Notes: generated from the letters alone by a model not told the origin. Counted from the stretch's first letter, positions 1 through 9,319 are shown. The stretch: 64,000 nt of DNA from CALGKJ01 sp049322695 (GCA_049322695.1 JBMORW010000046.1:1-64000), one strand, 5' to 3'. A program made the numbers and translations.

Positions 1-150
1 TACAGTTGACTTAAATTATTGTTAATTCTTACACTGTTTAGTTTTCAAGGACCATGTTGCAAACTTTCAGTTTGCATAAGACCGAACAAGTTCGGTGCTC
101 CGTGGGTCAGGTTTACCATTGATTTTCCAACAATGGCGCCGACCTTTACT
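1..150 (-). other. 5' leader of an rRNA operon (pre-16S), continuing off the left edge
   Basis: Read on the minus strand, this stretch carries the box GGTCCTTGAAAACTAAACAG (about 37-56), which resembles the TTGAAAACT element found before 16S genes in Firmicutes. It also has two perfect hairpins, at 59-75 (GCAAACT/AGTTTGC) and 82-95 (CCGAACA/TGTTCGG arms). Two good promoters lie just upstream, and no open reading frame has a ribosome binding site. The 16S gene itself would begin left of position 1. The rRNA identity is therefore inferred from the leader only. Confidence 0.75.
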
Positions 151-179
151 ATGTTATCATATCACAATTTTGTTGTCAA
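151..179 (-). promoter_or_regulatory. rRNA operon promoter, proximal
   Basis: On the minus strand, TTGACA (179-174) is followed after 17 nt by TAACAT (156-151). The consensus -35, exact spacing and position just before the rRNA leader support a strong housekeeping sigma-factor promoter. Confidence 0.75.
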
Positions 180-281
180 CAGAGTTTATAAAATTTTTGT
201 TTTCCATTCAAGTACATCTTATACATTCTGTTTTCTGAGATTATCAGGTAGTTTGTTATCCTCGCCACCCGACAAGATACT

Positions 282-310
282 ATTCTATCAGCTTATGTCG
301 ACTTAGTCAA
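282..310 (-). promoter_or_regulatory. rRNA operon promoter, distal
   Basis: On the minus strand, TTGACT (310-305), a 17-nt spacer and TAGAAT (287-282) form a second promoter about 130 bp upstream of the proximal one. Tandem promoters are usual for rRNA operons. Confidence 0.65.
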
Positions 311-365
311 ATGGGAATTTTATACTCTATAAATGACTGTCAGCAAACTGCATTCTGATATCTTC

Positions 366-1436
366 TTAAATAGTTCTTTCTATCAATATGTTAGAGTTCT
401 CTCTGCTGGATAGATCCAAGACTCTTGGGATATCAAGCTTTCTGCCTTTGCTATCAAAGTATACCATAACCTTTGGTCTTATGTTGAAAATAGTTTTTTC
501 TTCTTCTTCTACAACTATTCCAACTTCTCCTGTACTCATTTCAACCCATTGTCCAAAGGGATATATAACTATACTGTTTATTAAAGCCTGTATTATTTCA
601 TGATTGAAGTAAAAATCACCTGTTCCCAATAAATATTCAATGGTATCAGATTTTCTGAACTTCTTTCTGTAAGGTCTGTCACTTGTTAAAGCTTCATATA
701 CATCGCATACACCTATTATTTTGGACATTATATGAATTTTCTCATTGGAAATCTTATTTGGATACCCTGTTCCATCATATCTTTCATGGTGCTGGAGTAC
801 AACATTAGAAATCTCTGCATTAAACCAACCGGATTCATTTAATATATCAAAACCATATTTCGGATGGTTCTTTATTATATCCTTTTCTTTTTCTGTCAAA
901 GAGTCATCCTTGTTAAGGATTTCTCTTCCTACCTTTACCATCCCTATATCATGCAGTACTGCTGCGGTACTGAGTGTATTCAATCTGTGCTGTTGAAAAT
1001 GCAGCTCTATTCCTATTGCTACAGAATAAACTGCTACACTTATGCTATGCTTGAAGCTATTGTCTCCTAAAGCTCTAAGCAAGAATAGCAGTTCAAGCAC
1101 ACGGGTGTTTCTTACTGTTTCTAAAACAGTTTTCTTTATTTCATCAGTGTTTTTGCTTTTCTTAATGAACTTATTAATACAAACATTAATAATATCTTCA
1201 CATTCTTTTATAATGATATCATTGATATTTATGTGTATACTCTTCTTTGTATCATCTAATTTTCTATATACATATATGGATTCATTGTAGTTTTTGCGAA
1301 GACCTTCAATAATATTCATGGTAATTCTAGTATCCTTTTTTACAAGAATACCTCCGCTTGGACTGAATATATCAGAAGCCAATACATCACCAGGCATTAA
1401 CTCGGCAACATTTACCTCCAAAATTTTTTCAGGCAT
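366..1436 (-). CDS. HD-GYP domain protein, probable c-di-GMP phosphodiesterase
   Basis: A 356-residue soluble protein. Residues about 1-60 form an N-terminal domain seen in many HD-GYP proteins. The C-terminal HD-GYP domain has the metal-binding HD pair in HDIGMVKVG (162-170) and the HHERYDGTGYP motif (216-226), which corresponds to the GYP signature. Family members hydrolyse c-di-GMP to pGpG or GMP, so an active phosphodiesterase is expected. An AAGGAGG ribosome site sits just before the ATG. It lies downstream of gyrA on the same strand, separated by a terminator-like hairpin, and just before the rRNA operon. No membrane segment or receiver domain is visible. The input signal is unknown. 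Confidence 0.85.
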   Translation of the reverse strand: MPEKILEVNVAELMPGDVLASDIFSPSGGILVKKDTRITMNIIEGLRKNYNESIYVYRKLDDTKKSIHININDIIIKECEDIINVCINKFIKKSKNTDEIKKTVLETVRNTRVLELLFLLRALGDNSFKHSISVAVYSVAIGIELHFQQHRLNTLSTAAVLHDIGMVKVGREILNKDDSLTEKEKDIIKNHPKYGFDILNESGWFNAEISNVVLQHHERYDGTGYPNKISNEKIHIMSKIIGVCDVYEALTSDRPYRKKFRKSDTIEYLLGTGDFYFNHEIIQALINSIVIYPFGQWVEMSTGEVGIVVEEEEKTIFNIRPKVMVYFDSKGRKLDIPRVLDLSSRENSNILIERTI

Positions 1437-1492
1437 TTTTACACCTCCTTATATATGTTCATATATACATTATATTTTAAAGCATAATATTG

Positions 1493-1538
1493 TTAAAGAG
1501 CAGGTTTCTGTTCCCATAATGAACAGGTCTGCTCTTTA
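1493..1538 (-). terminator. Terminator after gyrA
   Basis: On the minus strand, AAAGAGCAG and CTGCTCTTT form the outer stem and CTGTTC/GAACAG the inner stem of a long hairpin between the gyrA stop and the HD-GYP gene. The outer arm ends in a short T run. Confidence 0.55.
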
Positions 1539-1555
1539 ATGCTATAATTTTTTAG

Positions 1556-3991
1556 TTACTCTTCATCGTTTTCTGCACTGATTTTTGCTATAGACACCAG
1601 GCTCTCATTTTCCGGAAGCTTCATAAGCTTTACACCTTGAGTACTTCTTCCCAGTACTGATATCTCATTCACATTCATTCTTATTATTATACCAGACAAA
1701 TTAATAAGCATTATTTCATCATTATCCTTAACAACCTTCATGCCTACTATGTTACCGGTCTTTCCTGTTATTTTGGAAGTAAGTATACCTTTTCCGCCCC
1801 TTGATTGAACTCTGTATTCATCAAGCATAGTTCTCTTACCGAATCCTTTTTCGCTGATAACAAGCAGTGCAGCATTCTCTTCCACAATATCCATTCCCAC
1901 AACTTCATCGCCTTTGTTCAGGTTGATTCCTCTCACGCCATGAGCAGCACGTCCCATGCTTCTAACATCGCTTTCAGGGAATCTTATGGACATACCGAAT
2001 TGAGTAACAACAAGAAGCTCCGTAGTACCTCTTGTCAGTTTAACACTTATAAGCTCATCTCCATCTGCAAGTCCAATAGCTGTTATACCGGTATTTCTTG
2101 ATGTTTCATATTCCCCAAGCTCAGTTTTCTTTATGACACCTCTCCTTGTCATAAATATAAGATATTTGCCATCCAGAAAATCCTTAATGTGTATTACTGC
2201 ACTTACTTTTTCATCAGGATCAAGCTGCAGCAGGTTTACAAGGGCAGTACCCTTTGCCTGTCTTCCGGCTTCAGGTATTTCATAAGTTTTTAACTTATAC
2301 ATCTTACCCTTATTAGTAAAGAATAATATATAATTGTGAGTTGAGGTAATGAACAGATTCTCAACAAAATCCTCTTCCCTTGTTTGTATTCCTGTTATAC
2401 CTCTTCCTCCTCTTCTTTGGCTTTTGTATGTATCCGCAGGAAGTCTCTTTATATAGCCAAAGTGAGTGATTGTAACAGCAACCTCATGCTCTTCTATGAA
2501 ATCTTCTTCATCCAACTCTTCAACAGCTGCAGTAATCTTAGTTCGTCTGCCGTCTGCATACTTCTTTTTGATTTCCAGAAGCTCTTCCTTTATAACCATT
2601 AATATCTTATACTCGCTGGCTAATAAGGAATTCAGATATTCTATCTTTTTTATAATCTCAAGATACTCATCTTCTATCTTATCTCTTTCAAGACCTGTTA
2701 AGCTTCTTAATCTCATTTCTGCTATTGCATCAGCTTGCGCCTCTGACAAACCAAACTTCGCCATCATTCTTTCTTTTGCTTCTGCAACAGTTTTTGAGCT
2801 TCTTAATATGTTAATTATTTCATCAATATGATCAAGAGCTATTCTCAATCCTTCCAGTATATGAGCTCTTGCTTCAGCCTTTGCAAGGTCAAATTTTGTT
2901 CTTCTTATTATTATGTCCTTTTGATGGTCTATATAGTGCTCTATTATGCTCTTTAAGGATAGTACCTTAGGCTGTCCGTTAACCAAAGCAATCATTATTA
3001 TGCTGTAAGTATCCTGCATTTGAGTATGCTTATAAAGCTGATTCAGTATTATGTTTGCATTTACATCTCTCTTCAGCTCTATTACTACTCTCATACCTGA
3101 TCTGTCAGATTCATCCCTAAGATCGGATATTCCTTCTATTTTCTTATCCTTTACAAGATCAGCTATCTTTTCAATCATCAGAGCCTTATTGACCTGATAA
3201 GGTATCTCTGTAACTATTATTCTGGATCTGTTTCCGGCCATTTGTTCAATCTCAGCCTTGGCTCTTACAACTACCTTGCCTCTTCCGGTTTTATATGCCT
3301 TACGCATGCCTTCCTTGCCCATAATTATTCCGCCGGTTGGAAAATCAGGGCCTTTGATATGCTGCATCATTTCATCTGTATCAATTTCAGGGTTTTCTAT
3401 ATTAGCAACAACACAATCTATTACTTCGGCAAGATTATGGGGAGGTATTGAAGTAGCCATACCAACTGCAATTCCATTTACTCCGTTAACCAGCAGATTA
3501 GGAAATTTGGATGGTAAAACACTAGGTTCCTTTAAACTTTCATCATAGTTAGGAGTAAAATCAACGGTATCCTTGTCAATATCCCTCAACATCTCAACAG
3601 CAATCTTTGAAAGCTTTGCTTCTGTATAACGCATAGCTGCAGCACTGTCTCCATCTACTGAACCGAAGTTTCCGTGCCCGTCAATAAGAACATGTCTATA
3701 AGAGAAATCCTGAGCCATTCTGACCATTGTATCATAAACTGCAGCGTCACCGTGGGGATGGTATTTACCCAAAACTTCACCAACTGTTGTCGCTGATTTT
3801 TTATGAGGTTTGTCCGGCGTAAAACCAAGCTCATTCATTGCATATAGTATTCTTCTATGAACCGGCTTTAGACCATCTCTTACATCGGGAAGCGCACGAG
3901 ATACTATAACACTCATGGCATAGTCTATAAAGGATTTTTTCATTTCATCTTCTATATTAACCGGTACTATACTTTGTTTTTCAATTTCCAA
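1556..3991 (-). CDS. gyrA: DNA gyrase subunit A
   Basis: GyrA is the breakage-reunion subunit of the A2B2 gyrase that introduces negative supercoils. I use the TTG start at 3991 because GGAGG lies 8 nt before it. The ATG at 4027 has no ribosome site. With the TTG start, the catalytic tyrosine in AAMRYTEAKL falls at residue 122, as in E. coli. The N-terminal cleavage domain (YAMSVIVSRALPD, VGEVLGKYHPHGDAAVYD) is followed by a C-terminal beta-pinwheel with repeats such as RRGGRGI and RSMGRAAHGVRG. Length is 811 residues. The residue at the E. coli Ser83 position is Ala, and Asp87 is present. It is the last gene of the gyrB-gyrA pair. Confidence 0.96.
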   Translation of the reverse strand: MEIEKQSIVPVNIEDEMKKSFIDYAMSVIVSRALPDVRDGLKPVHRRILYAMNELGFTPDKPHKKSATTVGEVLGKYHPHGDAAVYDTMVRMAQDFSYRHVLIDGHGNFGSVDGDSAAAMRYTEAKLSKIAVEMLRDIDKDTVDFTPNYDESLKEPSVLPSKFPNLLVNGVNGIAVGMATSIPPHNLAEVIDCVVANIENPEIDTDEMMQHIKGPDFPTGGIIMGKEGMRKAYKTGRGKVVVRAKAEIEQMAGNRSRIIVTEIPYQVNKALMIEKIADLVKDKKIEGISDLRDESDRSGMRVVIELKRDVNANIILNQLYKHTQMQDTYSIIMIALVNGQPKVLSLKSIIEHYIDHQKDIIIRRTKFDLAKAEARAHILEGLRIALDHIDEIINILRSSKTVAEAKERMMAKFGLSEAQADAIAEMRLRSLTGLERDKIEDEYLEIIKKIEYLNSLLASEYKILMVIKEELLEIKKKYADGRRTKITAAVEELDEEDFIEEHEVAVTITHFGYIKRLPADTYKSQRRGGRGITGIQTREEDFVENLFITSTHNYILFFTNKGKMYKLKTYEIPEAGRQAKGTALVNLLQLDPDEKVSAVIHIKDFLDGKYLIFMTRRGVIKKTELGEYETSRNTGITAIGLADGDELISVKLTRGTTELLVVTQFGMSIRFPESDVRSMGRAAHGVRGINLNKGDEVVGMDIVEENAALLVISEKGFGKRTMLDEYRVQSRGGKGILTSKITGKTGNIVGMKVVKDNDEIMLINLSGIIIRMNVNEISVLGRSTQGVKLMKLPENESLVSIAKISAENDEE

Positions 3992-4057
3992 GTCTTTTCC
4001 CTCCATAAACTCATCATGCTTTTGCATGTGATGAGTTTTGTATTTTAAATCTATAGC

Positions 4058-5986
4058 TTATACATCCAGGTTTCTCACATATCTGGCATTATGCTCTATA
4101 AACTCTCTTCTTGGTTCCACCTTATCACCCATAAGTATTGTAAATATTTCATCTGCTGCCACTGCATCCTCAAGAGCAACCTGCAGTATTATTCTGTTTT
4201 CAGGATTCATTGTTGTTTCCCAAAGCTGATCAGGATTCATTTCTCCAAGACCCTTGTATCTCTGTATATGACAATCCTTATATTGAGACCTTTTCTTTTC
4301 TAACTCTTTATCACTATATGCATAGCCTAATATCTTTTTTAAGGATTTATCTTTTATAGCATATAAAGGCGGTTGAGCAATATATATATATCCTGCTTCC
4401 AATAACGGTCTCATATATCTGTAGAACATAGTCAGCAGCAGTGTTCTTATGTGAGATCCGTCAACATCGGCGTCCGTCATTATTATTATTTTGTGATATC
4501 TCATTTTTTCTATATTGAAATCATCGCTGACTCCGGCACCAAATGCAGTTATCATGGCTCTTATCTGTTCACTGGACAGAATCTTATCCAGTCTAGCCTT
4601 TTCAACATTCAGTATCTTACCTCTTAAAGGCAGTATTGCTTGATTTCTTCTATCTCTTCCTTGTTTTGCAGAACCTCCCGCAGAATCACCCTCAACTATA
4701 TAGAGTTCACTTAAAGCAGGATCCTTTTCTTGACAATCTGCAAGCTTTCCGGGTAAGGATGTACTTTCCAGCACACTTTTTCTTCTTGTAAGCTCTCTTG
4801 CTTTTTTTGCTGCCTCTCTTGCTCGAGCAGCGGTTAAAGCTTTTTCAATTATTATTTTTGCACTGCTTGGATTTTCTTCCAGGAACGCCTCAAAATATTC
4901 TGTAACAATTGAATCAACTATTCCTCTTACTTCAGGGTTGCCCAGCTTGGTTTTTGTTTGCCCTTCAAATTGGGGATCTGTTATTTTAACGCTTATTACT
5001 GCAGTTAAACCTTCTCTTACGTCTTCTCCCATAAGGTTAGGCTCATTTTCTTTTAAAAATTTGTATTTACGGGCATAATCATTAATAACCTTTGTTAATG
5101 CTGTTTTAAAACCACTTGCATGGGTACCCCCTTCAAGTGTGTTAATATTATTTGCAAAACTGAATATACTTTCAGAATAGCTGGCGTTGTATTGAAGTGC
5201 TATTTCGACTCCTACATCTTCTTTATTTGTTTCAAAATATATTACTTCAGGGTGTAAAGCTTCTTTATTTTTATTCAAATAAGTTACAAAGGATACTATA
5301 CCACCATCATATTGAAATACTTTTTCTTCTCCATATCTTTCATCAGTAAGCTTTATTCTTATTCCTTTGTTTAAGAATGCAAGCTCTCTGAGTCTGTGCT
5401 CCAGAGTGTCGAAATTGTATTCTAATTCATCAAAAACATCTACATCTGGCTTGAAGCTGACTGTTGTACCTGTGCTGTCAGCTTCACCTATAACTGTAAG
5501 CTGAGTAATAGGTGTTCCTCTTTCATATTTCTGATGATATATGCTTCCATCTCTCTTAACCTTAACTTCAAGCCATTCTGAAAGTGCATTAACCACAGAT
5601 ACGCCTACACCGTGAAGACCTCCTGTTACTTTGTAGCCTCCTCCTCCAAATTTGCTTCCTGCGTGCAGCACTGTAAGTGCAACCTCAACAGCAGGCTTAC
5701 CGAGCTTAGGGTGCATACCAACAGGGAAACCTCTTCCATCGTCAATTACTGTTACGGAATTATCTTTATGAATAATAACATCAATATTCTTGCATACTCC
5801 TATAAGAGCTTCGTCTATACTATTATCTACAATTTCCCACACCAGATGATGAAGACCCTTGGCCCCTGTGCTTCCAATATACATACCAGGTCTTTTTCTG
5901 ACTGCTTCCAGTCCTTCAAGCACCTGAATCTGTTCGGCTTCATACTGTAAGTTTACTAAATTATCTTTTATCAATTCATCAGACAT
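4058..5986 (-). CDS. gyrB: DNA gyrase subunit B
   Basis: GyrB is the ATPase subunit of gyrase, 642 residues. The N-terminal GHKL ATPase has the Asn motif (EIVDNSIDEAL) and DDGRGFPVG. The transducer domain carries the TKTKLGNPE loop. The toprim domain has EGDSAGGSAKQGRDR and the acidic IIMTDADVDGSHIRT metal-binding motif. A strong TTTGGAGG site precedes the ATG. It lies just upstream of gyrA and downstream of remB and recF, the standard order around a Firmicute origin. Length and motifs are complete and nothing is odd. Confidence 0.97.
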   Translation of the reverse strand: MSDELIKDNLVNLQYEAEQIQVLEGLEAVRKRPGMYIGSTGAKGLHHLVWEIVDNSIDEALIGVCKNIDVIIHKDNSVTVIDDGRGFPVGMHPKLGKPAVEVALTVLHAGSKFGGGGYKVTGGLHGVGVSVVNALSEWLEVKVKRDGSIYHQKYERGTPITQLTVIGEADSTGTTVSFKPDVDVFDELEYNFDTLEHRLRELAFLNKGIRIKLTDERYGEEKVFQYDGGIVSFVTYLNKNKEALHPEVIYFETNKEDVGVEIALQYNASYSESIFSFANNINTLEGGTHASGFKTALTKVINDYARKYKFLKENEPNLMGEDVREGLTAVISVKITDPQFEGQTKTKLGNPEVRGIVDSIVTEYFEAFLEENPSSAKIIIEKALTAARAREAAKKARELTRRKSVLESTSLPGKLADCQEKDPALSELYIVEGDSAGGSAKQGRDRRNQAILPLRGKILNVEKARLDKILSSEQIRAMITAFGAGVSDDFNIEKMRYHKIIIMTDADVDGSHIRTLLLTMFYRYMRPLLEAGYIYIAQPPLYAIKDKSLKKILGYAYSDKELEKKRSQYKDCHIQRYKGLGEMNPDQLWETTMNPENRIILQVALEDAVAADEIFTILMGDKVEPRREFIEHNARYVRNLDV

Positions 5987-6005
5987 TTGATTACCTCCAA
6001 AGATT

Positions 6006-6275
6006 CTATTTTAAAGATATGTTATCTATAAATCCTGCTCTTTTAAAAAGAGTTATTGATGATATAGGCGATAAATATATAACTGTTTTATTATTCTGCT
6101 CTGATAATATAAAGGATTTCGGCTCATCCTCCGATATCTTTCTTACAAAACCTTCATCTTCGGCAATCTTAAGAAATTCCTTGGTAATTCCAGATTTGTT
6201 GCAGGTTTCAATATCCATAATACAAATGATATCCTTCATAGACATTACGACATCTCCACCTAAATGAATAAACAT
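6006..6275 (-). CDS. remB: RemB-like DUF370 protein (extracellular matrix regulator family)
   Basis: An 89-residue protein starting MFIHLGGDVVMSMKDIICI. The ATG at 6275 is chosen because AAGGAGGA lies 7 nt before it, and an upstream in-frame ATG at 6308 has no such site. The fold and position between recF and gyrB match RemB/YaaB, a paralogue of the DNA-binding regulator RemA that controls matrix genes in Bacillus. A role as a small DNA-binding regulator is inferred from the family. It is cotranscribed with the replication genes judging by spacing. Confidence 0.8.
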   Translation of the reverse strand: MFIHLGGDVVMSMKDIICIMDIETCNKSGITKEFLKIAEDEGFVRKISEDEPKSFILSEQNNKTVIYLSPISSITLFKRAGFIDNISLK

Positions 6276-6405
6276 ATATTTATCCTCCTTATGGTCATCA
6301 ATTTCCATATAAATACTACAAATTATATTATAACCTTAATATTGAAAAACAAAAAGAATTTTAAAAAATATGGTCTTTGTGTTATTTATTTACATAATAA
6401 ATAGT

Positions 6406-7518
6406 TCATTTTTTTTGTACTACATTTCCGTTTGAAACATTAAAAAGTGAAAAGTCCTTTATATTGAGATTTTTAAAATATTCGACATCTGTACAAGTTA
6501 TTATTGTCTGTACATTTTCTATGAAGCTCATCAAAAAACCCTGTCTTTGTGTGTCCAGTTCTGAAAAAACATCATCAAGCAGCAAAACAGGATAAGACTG
6601 TGCTTCATTATTTAAGAGCTCCAGTTCGGCAATTTTCAAAGAAAGCAGTGTTGTTCTCTGTTGACCCTGTGAACCATATATTCTTACTTCTTTACCATTT
6701 ATATAAAACAATATATCGTCTCTATGAGGTCCTATTTGTGTAATTCCTCTTCTATAATCAGTGCTTCTGCTTTTATCTAACTCTTCATAGTATTTTGTTT
6801 TTATTGCTTCAATATCATTTTTATCACTCTTAAAGCTGTTTTTATATATAAGCCTTAATTCTTCCTTACTGTCTGTTATTTTCTTATGTGAATCATAAGC
6901 ATAAGCACTAATCATCTTAATAAAATTAATTCTGTCATTAATAACCTTTGCACCATAGCTTACAAGCTGATCGTCCCATATATCTACTGTCTTTAAAAGC
7001 TCTGGATCATCCCATCCTTCTGTTATCAGGTTGTTTCTTTGCTCCAAAACCTTTAGGTATTGAGTGAGATTATAGTAATAGCTTGGCTTTACCTGAGATA
7101 ATATTATGTCTATAAACCTTCTTCTTTCAGAAGGTCCTTCTTTTATTATTTTCATATGGTCAGGAGAAAATATAACTGTAATAAGATTTCCAAGAAGCTC
7201 TCCTATCTTATTTAGTCTGACACCATTTATTTTTATCTGCTTTTTATTATTTTTTTTTATATATAACTCTATGGTTTTTTTTTCGCTTTCTCTTTCAAAA
7301 TCCACTCTAATCTTTGAATCGTCCTCATTCCATTTGATTAGCTCTATATCCTTCTGTGTTCTGTGGGATTTTCCTGTAGAAAGCATATATATAGATTCAA
7401 TTATGTTTGTCTTACCCTGGGCATTTGAGCCATAGAATATATTTGCACCTTTTTTCAACTCAACTGACAAATTATCATAATTTCTGAAATTTTTCAGATT
7501 AATATTATTAATATGCAA
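6406..7518 (-). CDS. recF: DNA replication and repair protein RecF
   Basis: RecF is an SMC-like ATPase that helps load RecA at single-strand gaps with RecO and RecR. Walker A is GSNAQGKT (about 30-37), the ABC-type signature is GSQGQQRT, and Walker B is VLLLDDVFSELD near the C-terminus. The ORF can be read from a TTG at 7527. That codon directly abuts the GGGAG site, while the TTG at 7518 has 9 nt spacing and gives the usual MHINNINLKNFRNY start. Length is 370 residues, normal for the family. It follows the S4 protein gene with a short gap. Confidence 0.94.
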   Translation of the reverse strand: MHINNINLKNFRNYDNLSVELKKGANIFYGSNAQGKTNIIESIYMLSTGKSHRTQKDIELIKWNEDDSKIRVDFERESEKKTIELYIKKNNKKQIKINGVRLNKIGELLGNLITVIFSPDHMKIIKEGPSERRRFIDIILSQVKPSYYYNLTQYLKVLEQRNNLITEGWDDPELLKTVDIWDDQLVSYGAKVINDRINFIKMISAYAYDSHKKITDSKEELRLIYKNSFKSDKNDIEAIKTKYYEELDKSRSTDYRRGITQIGPHRDDILFYINGKEVRIYGSQGQQRTTLLSLKIAELELLNNEAQSYPVLLLDDVFSELDTQRQGFLMSFIENVQTIITCTDVEYFKNLNIKDFSLFNVSNGNVVQKK

Positions 7519-7555
7519 TCTCAGCAACTCCCTACATTTTTGAACACTTGTTTAA

Positions 7556-7762
7556 TCAGATTATTATATAGGTTTCTCCAAAGGCTTCCACTTTATCTCC
7601 CGGTCTAAGCTTCTTTCCTCTTGCAAGCTCTACTTGTCCATTGACTTTGATCATTCCATCCATAATAGCATTTTTCGCTTCTCCACCTGTTGGTACAATG
7701 TTTTCGTACTTTAAAAACTGATCCAGCTTTATGAATTCAGTTTCTATTTTTACTTCTGTCAT
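7556..7762 (-). CDS. rlbA: Small S4-domain RNA-binding protein RlbA/YaaA
   Basis: A 68-residue protein that is almost entirely one S4 RNA-binding domain (IKLDQFLKYENIVPTGGEAK, then VNGQVELARGKKLRPGDKV). YaaA/RlbA between dnaN and recF is conserved across Firmicutes and has been linked to ribosome assembly. I chose the ATG at 7762 because an AAGGGTGA site lies just upstream. In-frame GTG and ATG codons at 7771 and 7768 overlap that site. It is separated from dnaN by a hairpin terminator. Confidence 0.85.
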   Translation of the reverse strand: MTEVKIETEFIKLDQFLKYENIVPTGGEAKNAIMDGMIKVNGQVELARGKKLRPGDKVEAFGETYIII

Positions 7763-7808
7763 CTGCATCACCCTTCATTATAGAGTTAATTTTTATTTTA
7801 CTATATAT

Positions 7809-7830
7809 AAACCACCCTGACGGGTGGTTT
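7809..7830 (-). terminator. Hairpin between dnaN and rlbA
   Basis: A perfect stem AAACCACCC/GGGTGGTTT with a 4-nt loop. It lies in the 173-bp gap after dnaN. The strong G-C stem suggests a terminator or attenuator that partly separates dnaN from recF and gyrase expression. Confidence 0.65.
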
Positions 7831-7935
7831 TATTAATAATACAAAGAAATAGACTTATACTATTGCTTATAAAATTGGTTTCGTAGTTAATAGATTTTTG
7901 ATAGAAACCTTCTGATTTTGTGCTTTTTTAGTACA

Positions 7936-9042
7936 TTAGCTGTTCTTTTTGATTCTGGCCGGAAGCACTAAATACAAATATCCATTATTATCACAAGGCT
8001 TTATTATACTTGGGCTGATATTTGTAGTAAACTCAATTTCTACTTCTTCACTTTCAATAACCTTTAAAGCATCCAAAAAGTATTTTGCATTAAAACCTAT
8101 CTCTATATCGTTACCGTCTTTTTTTATTTTTACCTCTTCATGTACATCACCGTTTTGTGAATTAGACTGTATCATCATATTATCATCAATAATCTCAAAT
8201 TTAATCATATTATTGCTTGAATCCTTTGCAAACAAAGCTGCTCTTTCACAGGATTCAATGAGATTATTCGTATTTACCTTTATTTTTATTTTGTATTCAC
8301 TAGGTATTATCTGCTTATAGTTAATGAACTCGCCTTCCAGTAATCTTGATACTATTATTGTCTCTCCAATGTGAGCCATTATTTGATTTCTTGAAAAATA
8401 TATATTAACCGTTTCTTCTGTATCGTTTAATATTTTTCCTATCTCAGATAATGATTTACCGGGTATTACTGCTTTAAAGTCCTTATCATTTATAATGCTG
8501 CACCATTTTACAGCCATTCTGAAGCCATCCAGAGCAACCATTGAAACTTTTTCACCTGTAACCTCAAACAGTACTCCTGTAAGTATTGGTCTTATTTCAT
8601 CCGTTGATACTGCAAAAATAGTATGCTTGATCATATCTCTAAGTACGTTCTGCGATAAAGTAATTCCATTATCCTTCTTTACTGTAGGAAGCTCCGGGAA
8701 TTCTTCTGCTGACAGACCAATTATCTTGAATTTTGAGTTTTCACATTTAATATTTACTGTATTGTTACCTACAGCTTCTATTTCTACATCAGAATCAGGA
8801 AGCTTTCTTACTATTTCTCCTGCTATTTTGGATGATAGTACTATTTTGCCGGGCACTATTACATCAACATCTATAACTGTCTCTATTCCTACTTCAAGAT
8901 CAGTACCTGTCAGTTTCAGCTTTCCGTTTTTTGCTTCAAAAAGAATTCCTTCTAGTATAGGAAGAGTTGTTTTTGTAGGAACAGCTTTTTGAACAATATT
9001 GATACTATTTAGGAGATTCGATTTATTGGTTATTATTTTCAT
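7936..9042 (-). CDS. dnaN: DNA polymerase III beta sliding clamp
   Basis: DnaN forms the ring-shaped dimer that tethers polymerase III to DNA. The 368-residue length and three-fold repeat of about 120-residue clamp domains fit. Typical segments are the N-terminal MKIITNKSNLLNSINIVQKA, PILTGVLFEV at the start of domain 2, and the C-terminal YLVLPARI involved in partner binding. The ATG follows GGAGG, and a perfect DnaA box lies between that ribosome site and the start codon. It is the gene after dnaA, separated by the unwinding part of oriC. Confidence 0.96.
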   Translation of the reverse strand: MKIITNKSNLLNSINIVQKAVPTKTTLPILEGILFEAKNGKLKLTGTDLEVGIETVIDVDVIVPGKIVLSSKIAGEIVRKLPDSDVEIEAVGNNTVNIKCENSKFKIIGLSAEEFPELPTVKKDNGITLSQNVLRDMIKHTIFAVSTDEIRPILTGVLFEVTGEKVSMVALDGFRMAVKWCSIINDKDFKAVIPGKSLSEIGKILNDTEETVNIYFSRNQIMAHIGETIIVSRLLEGEFINYKQIIPSEYKIKIKVNTNNLIESCERAALFAKDSSNNMIKFEIIDDNMMIQSNSQNGDVHEEVKIKKDGNDIEIGFNAKYFLDALKVIESEEVEIEFTTNISPSIIKPCDNNGYLYLVLPARIKKNS

Positions 9043-9319
9043 TGTGGATAACCTCCGGTGAATTTTTTTATTATATAGATAATATTAAATATTTTAGTAG
9101 TAGTAATAGGGGCTGTGAAGATGTTGATAAGCTGTTAAAACTATTGAAAATAAGCAAATTGTAATGTTAATAATATGTTGAAAAGTTTCAGAAAAATTAA
9201 ATAGTAAAAATTATGACGGTCATAAGTTATAAAATTAATAACAAATTATCAATAATTTATTAACAACATATTAACAGCATATTAGAAGTTTTATAATCAA
9301 TATTTTTATAAATAATACG
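9043..9319. other. oriC, unwinding part between dnaA and dnaN
   Basis: This 277-bp gap is very AT-rich. Reading from dnaA towards dnaN (minus strand), it contains TTATCAACA (9130-9122), a GC-rich patch CAGCCCC, a run of DnaA-trios (9109-9095), then about 40 bp of almost pure A/T up to the dnaN ribosome site. A consensus box TTATCCACA lies at 9051-9043. Further box-like sites are TTATTAACA at 9258-9266 and TTTTCAACA at 9184-9176. The order box, GC patch, trios, AT tract matches the basal unwinding system described for Bacillus subtilis. Confidence 0.82.
9095..9109. promoter_or_regulatory. DnaA-trio array
   Basis: The plus strand reads TAG TAG TAG TAA TAG. On the opposite strand this is the repeated trinucleotide that DnaA binds as single strands during melting in Bacillus. 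It lies 12 bp from a DnaA box, separated by a GGGGCTGTG patch. Confidence 0.75.

Noticed and set aside
19..306. 95-codon plus-strand ORF at the left end
   Set aside because: It runs antisense through the rRNA leader and both rRNA promoters and has no ribosome site or protein-like composition.
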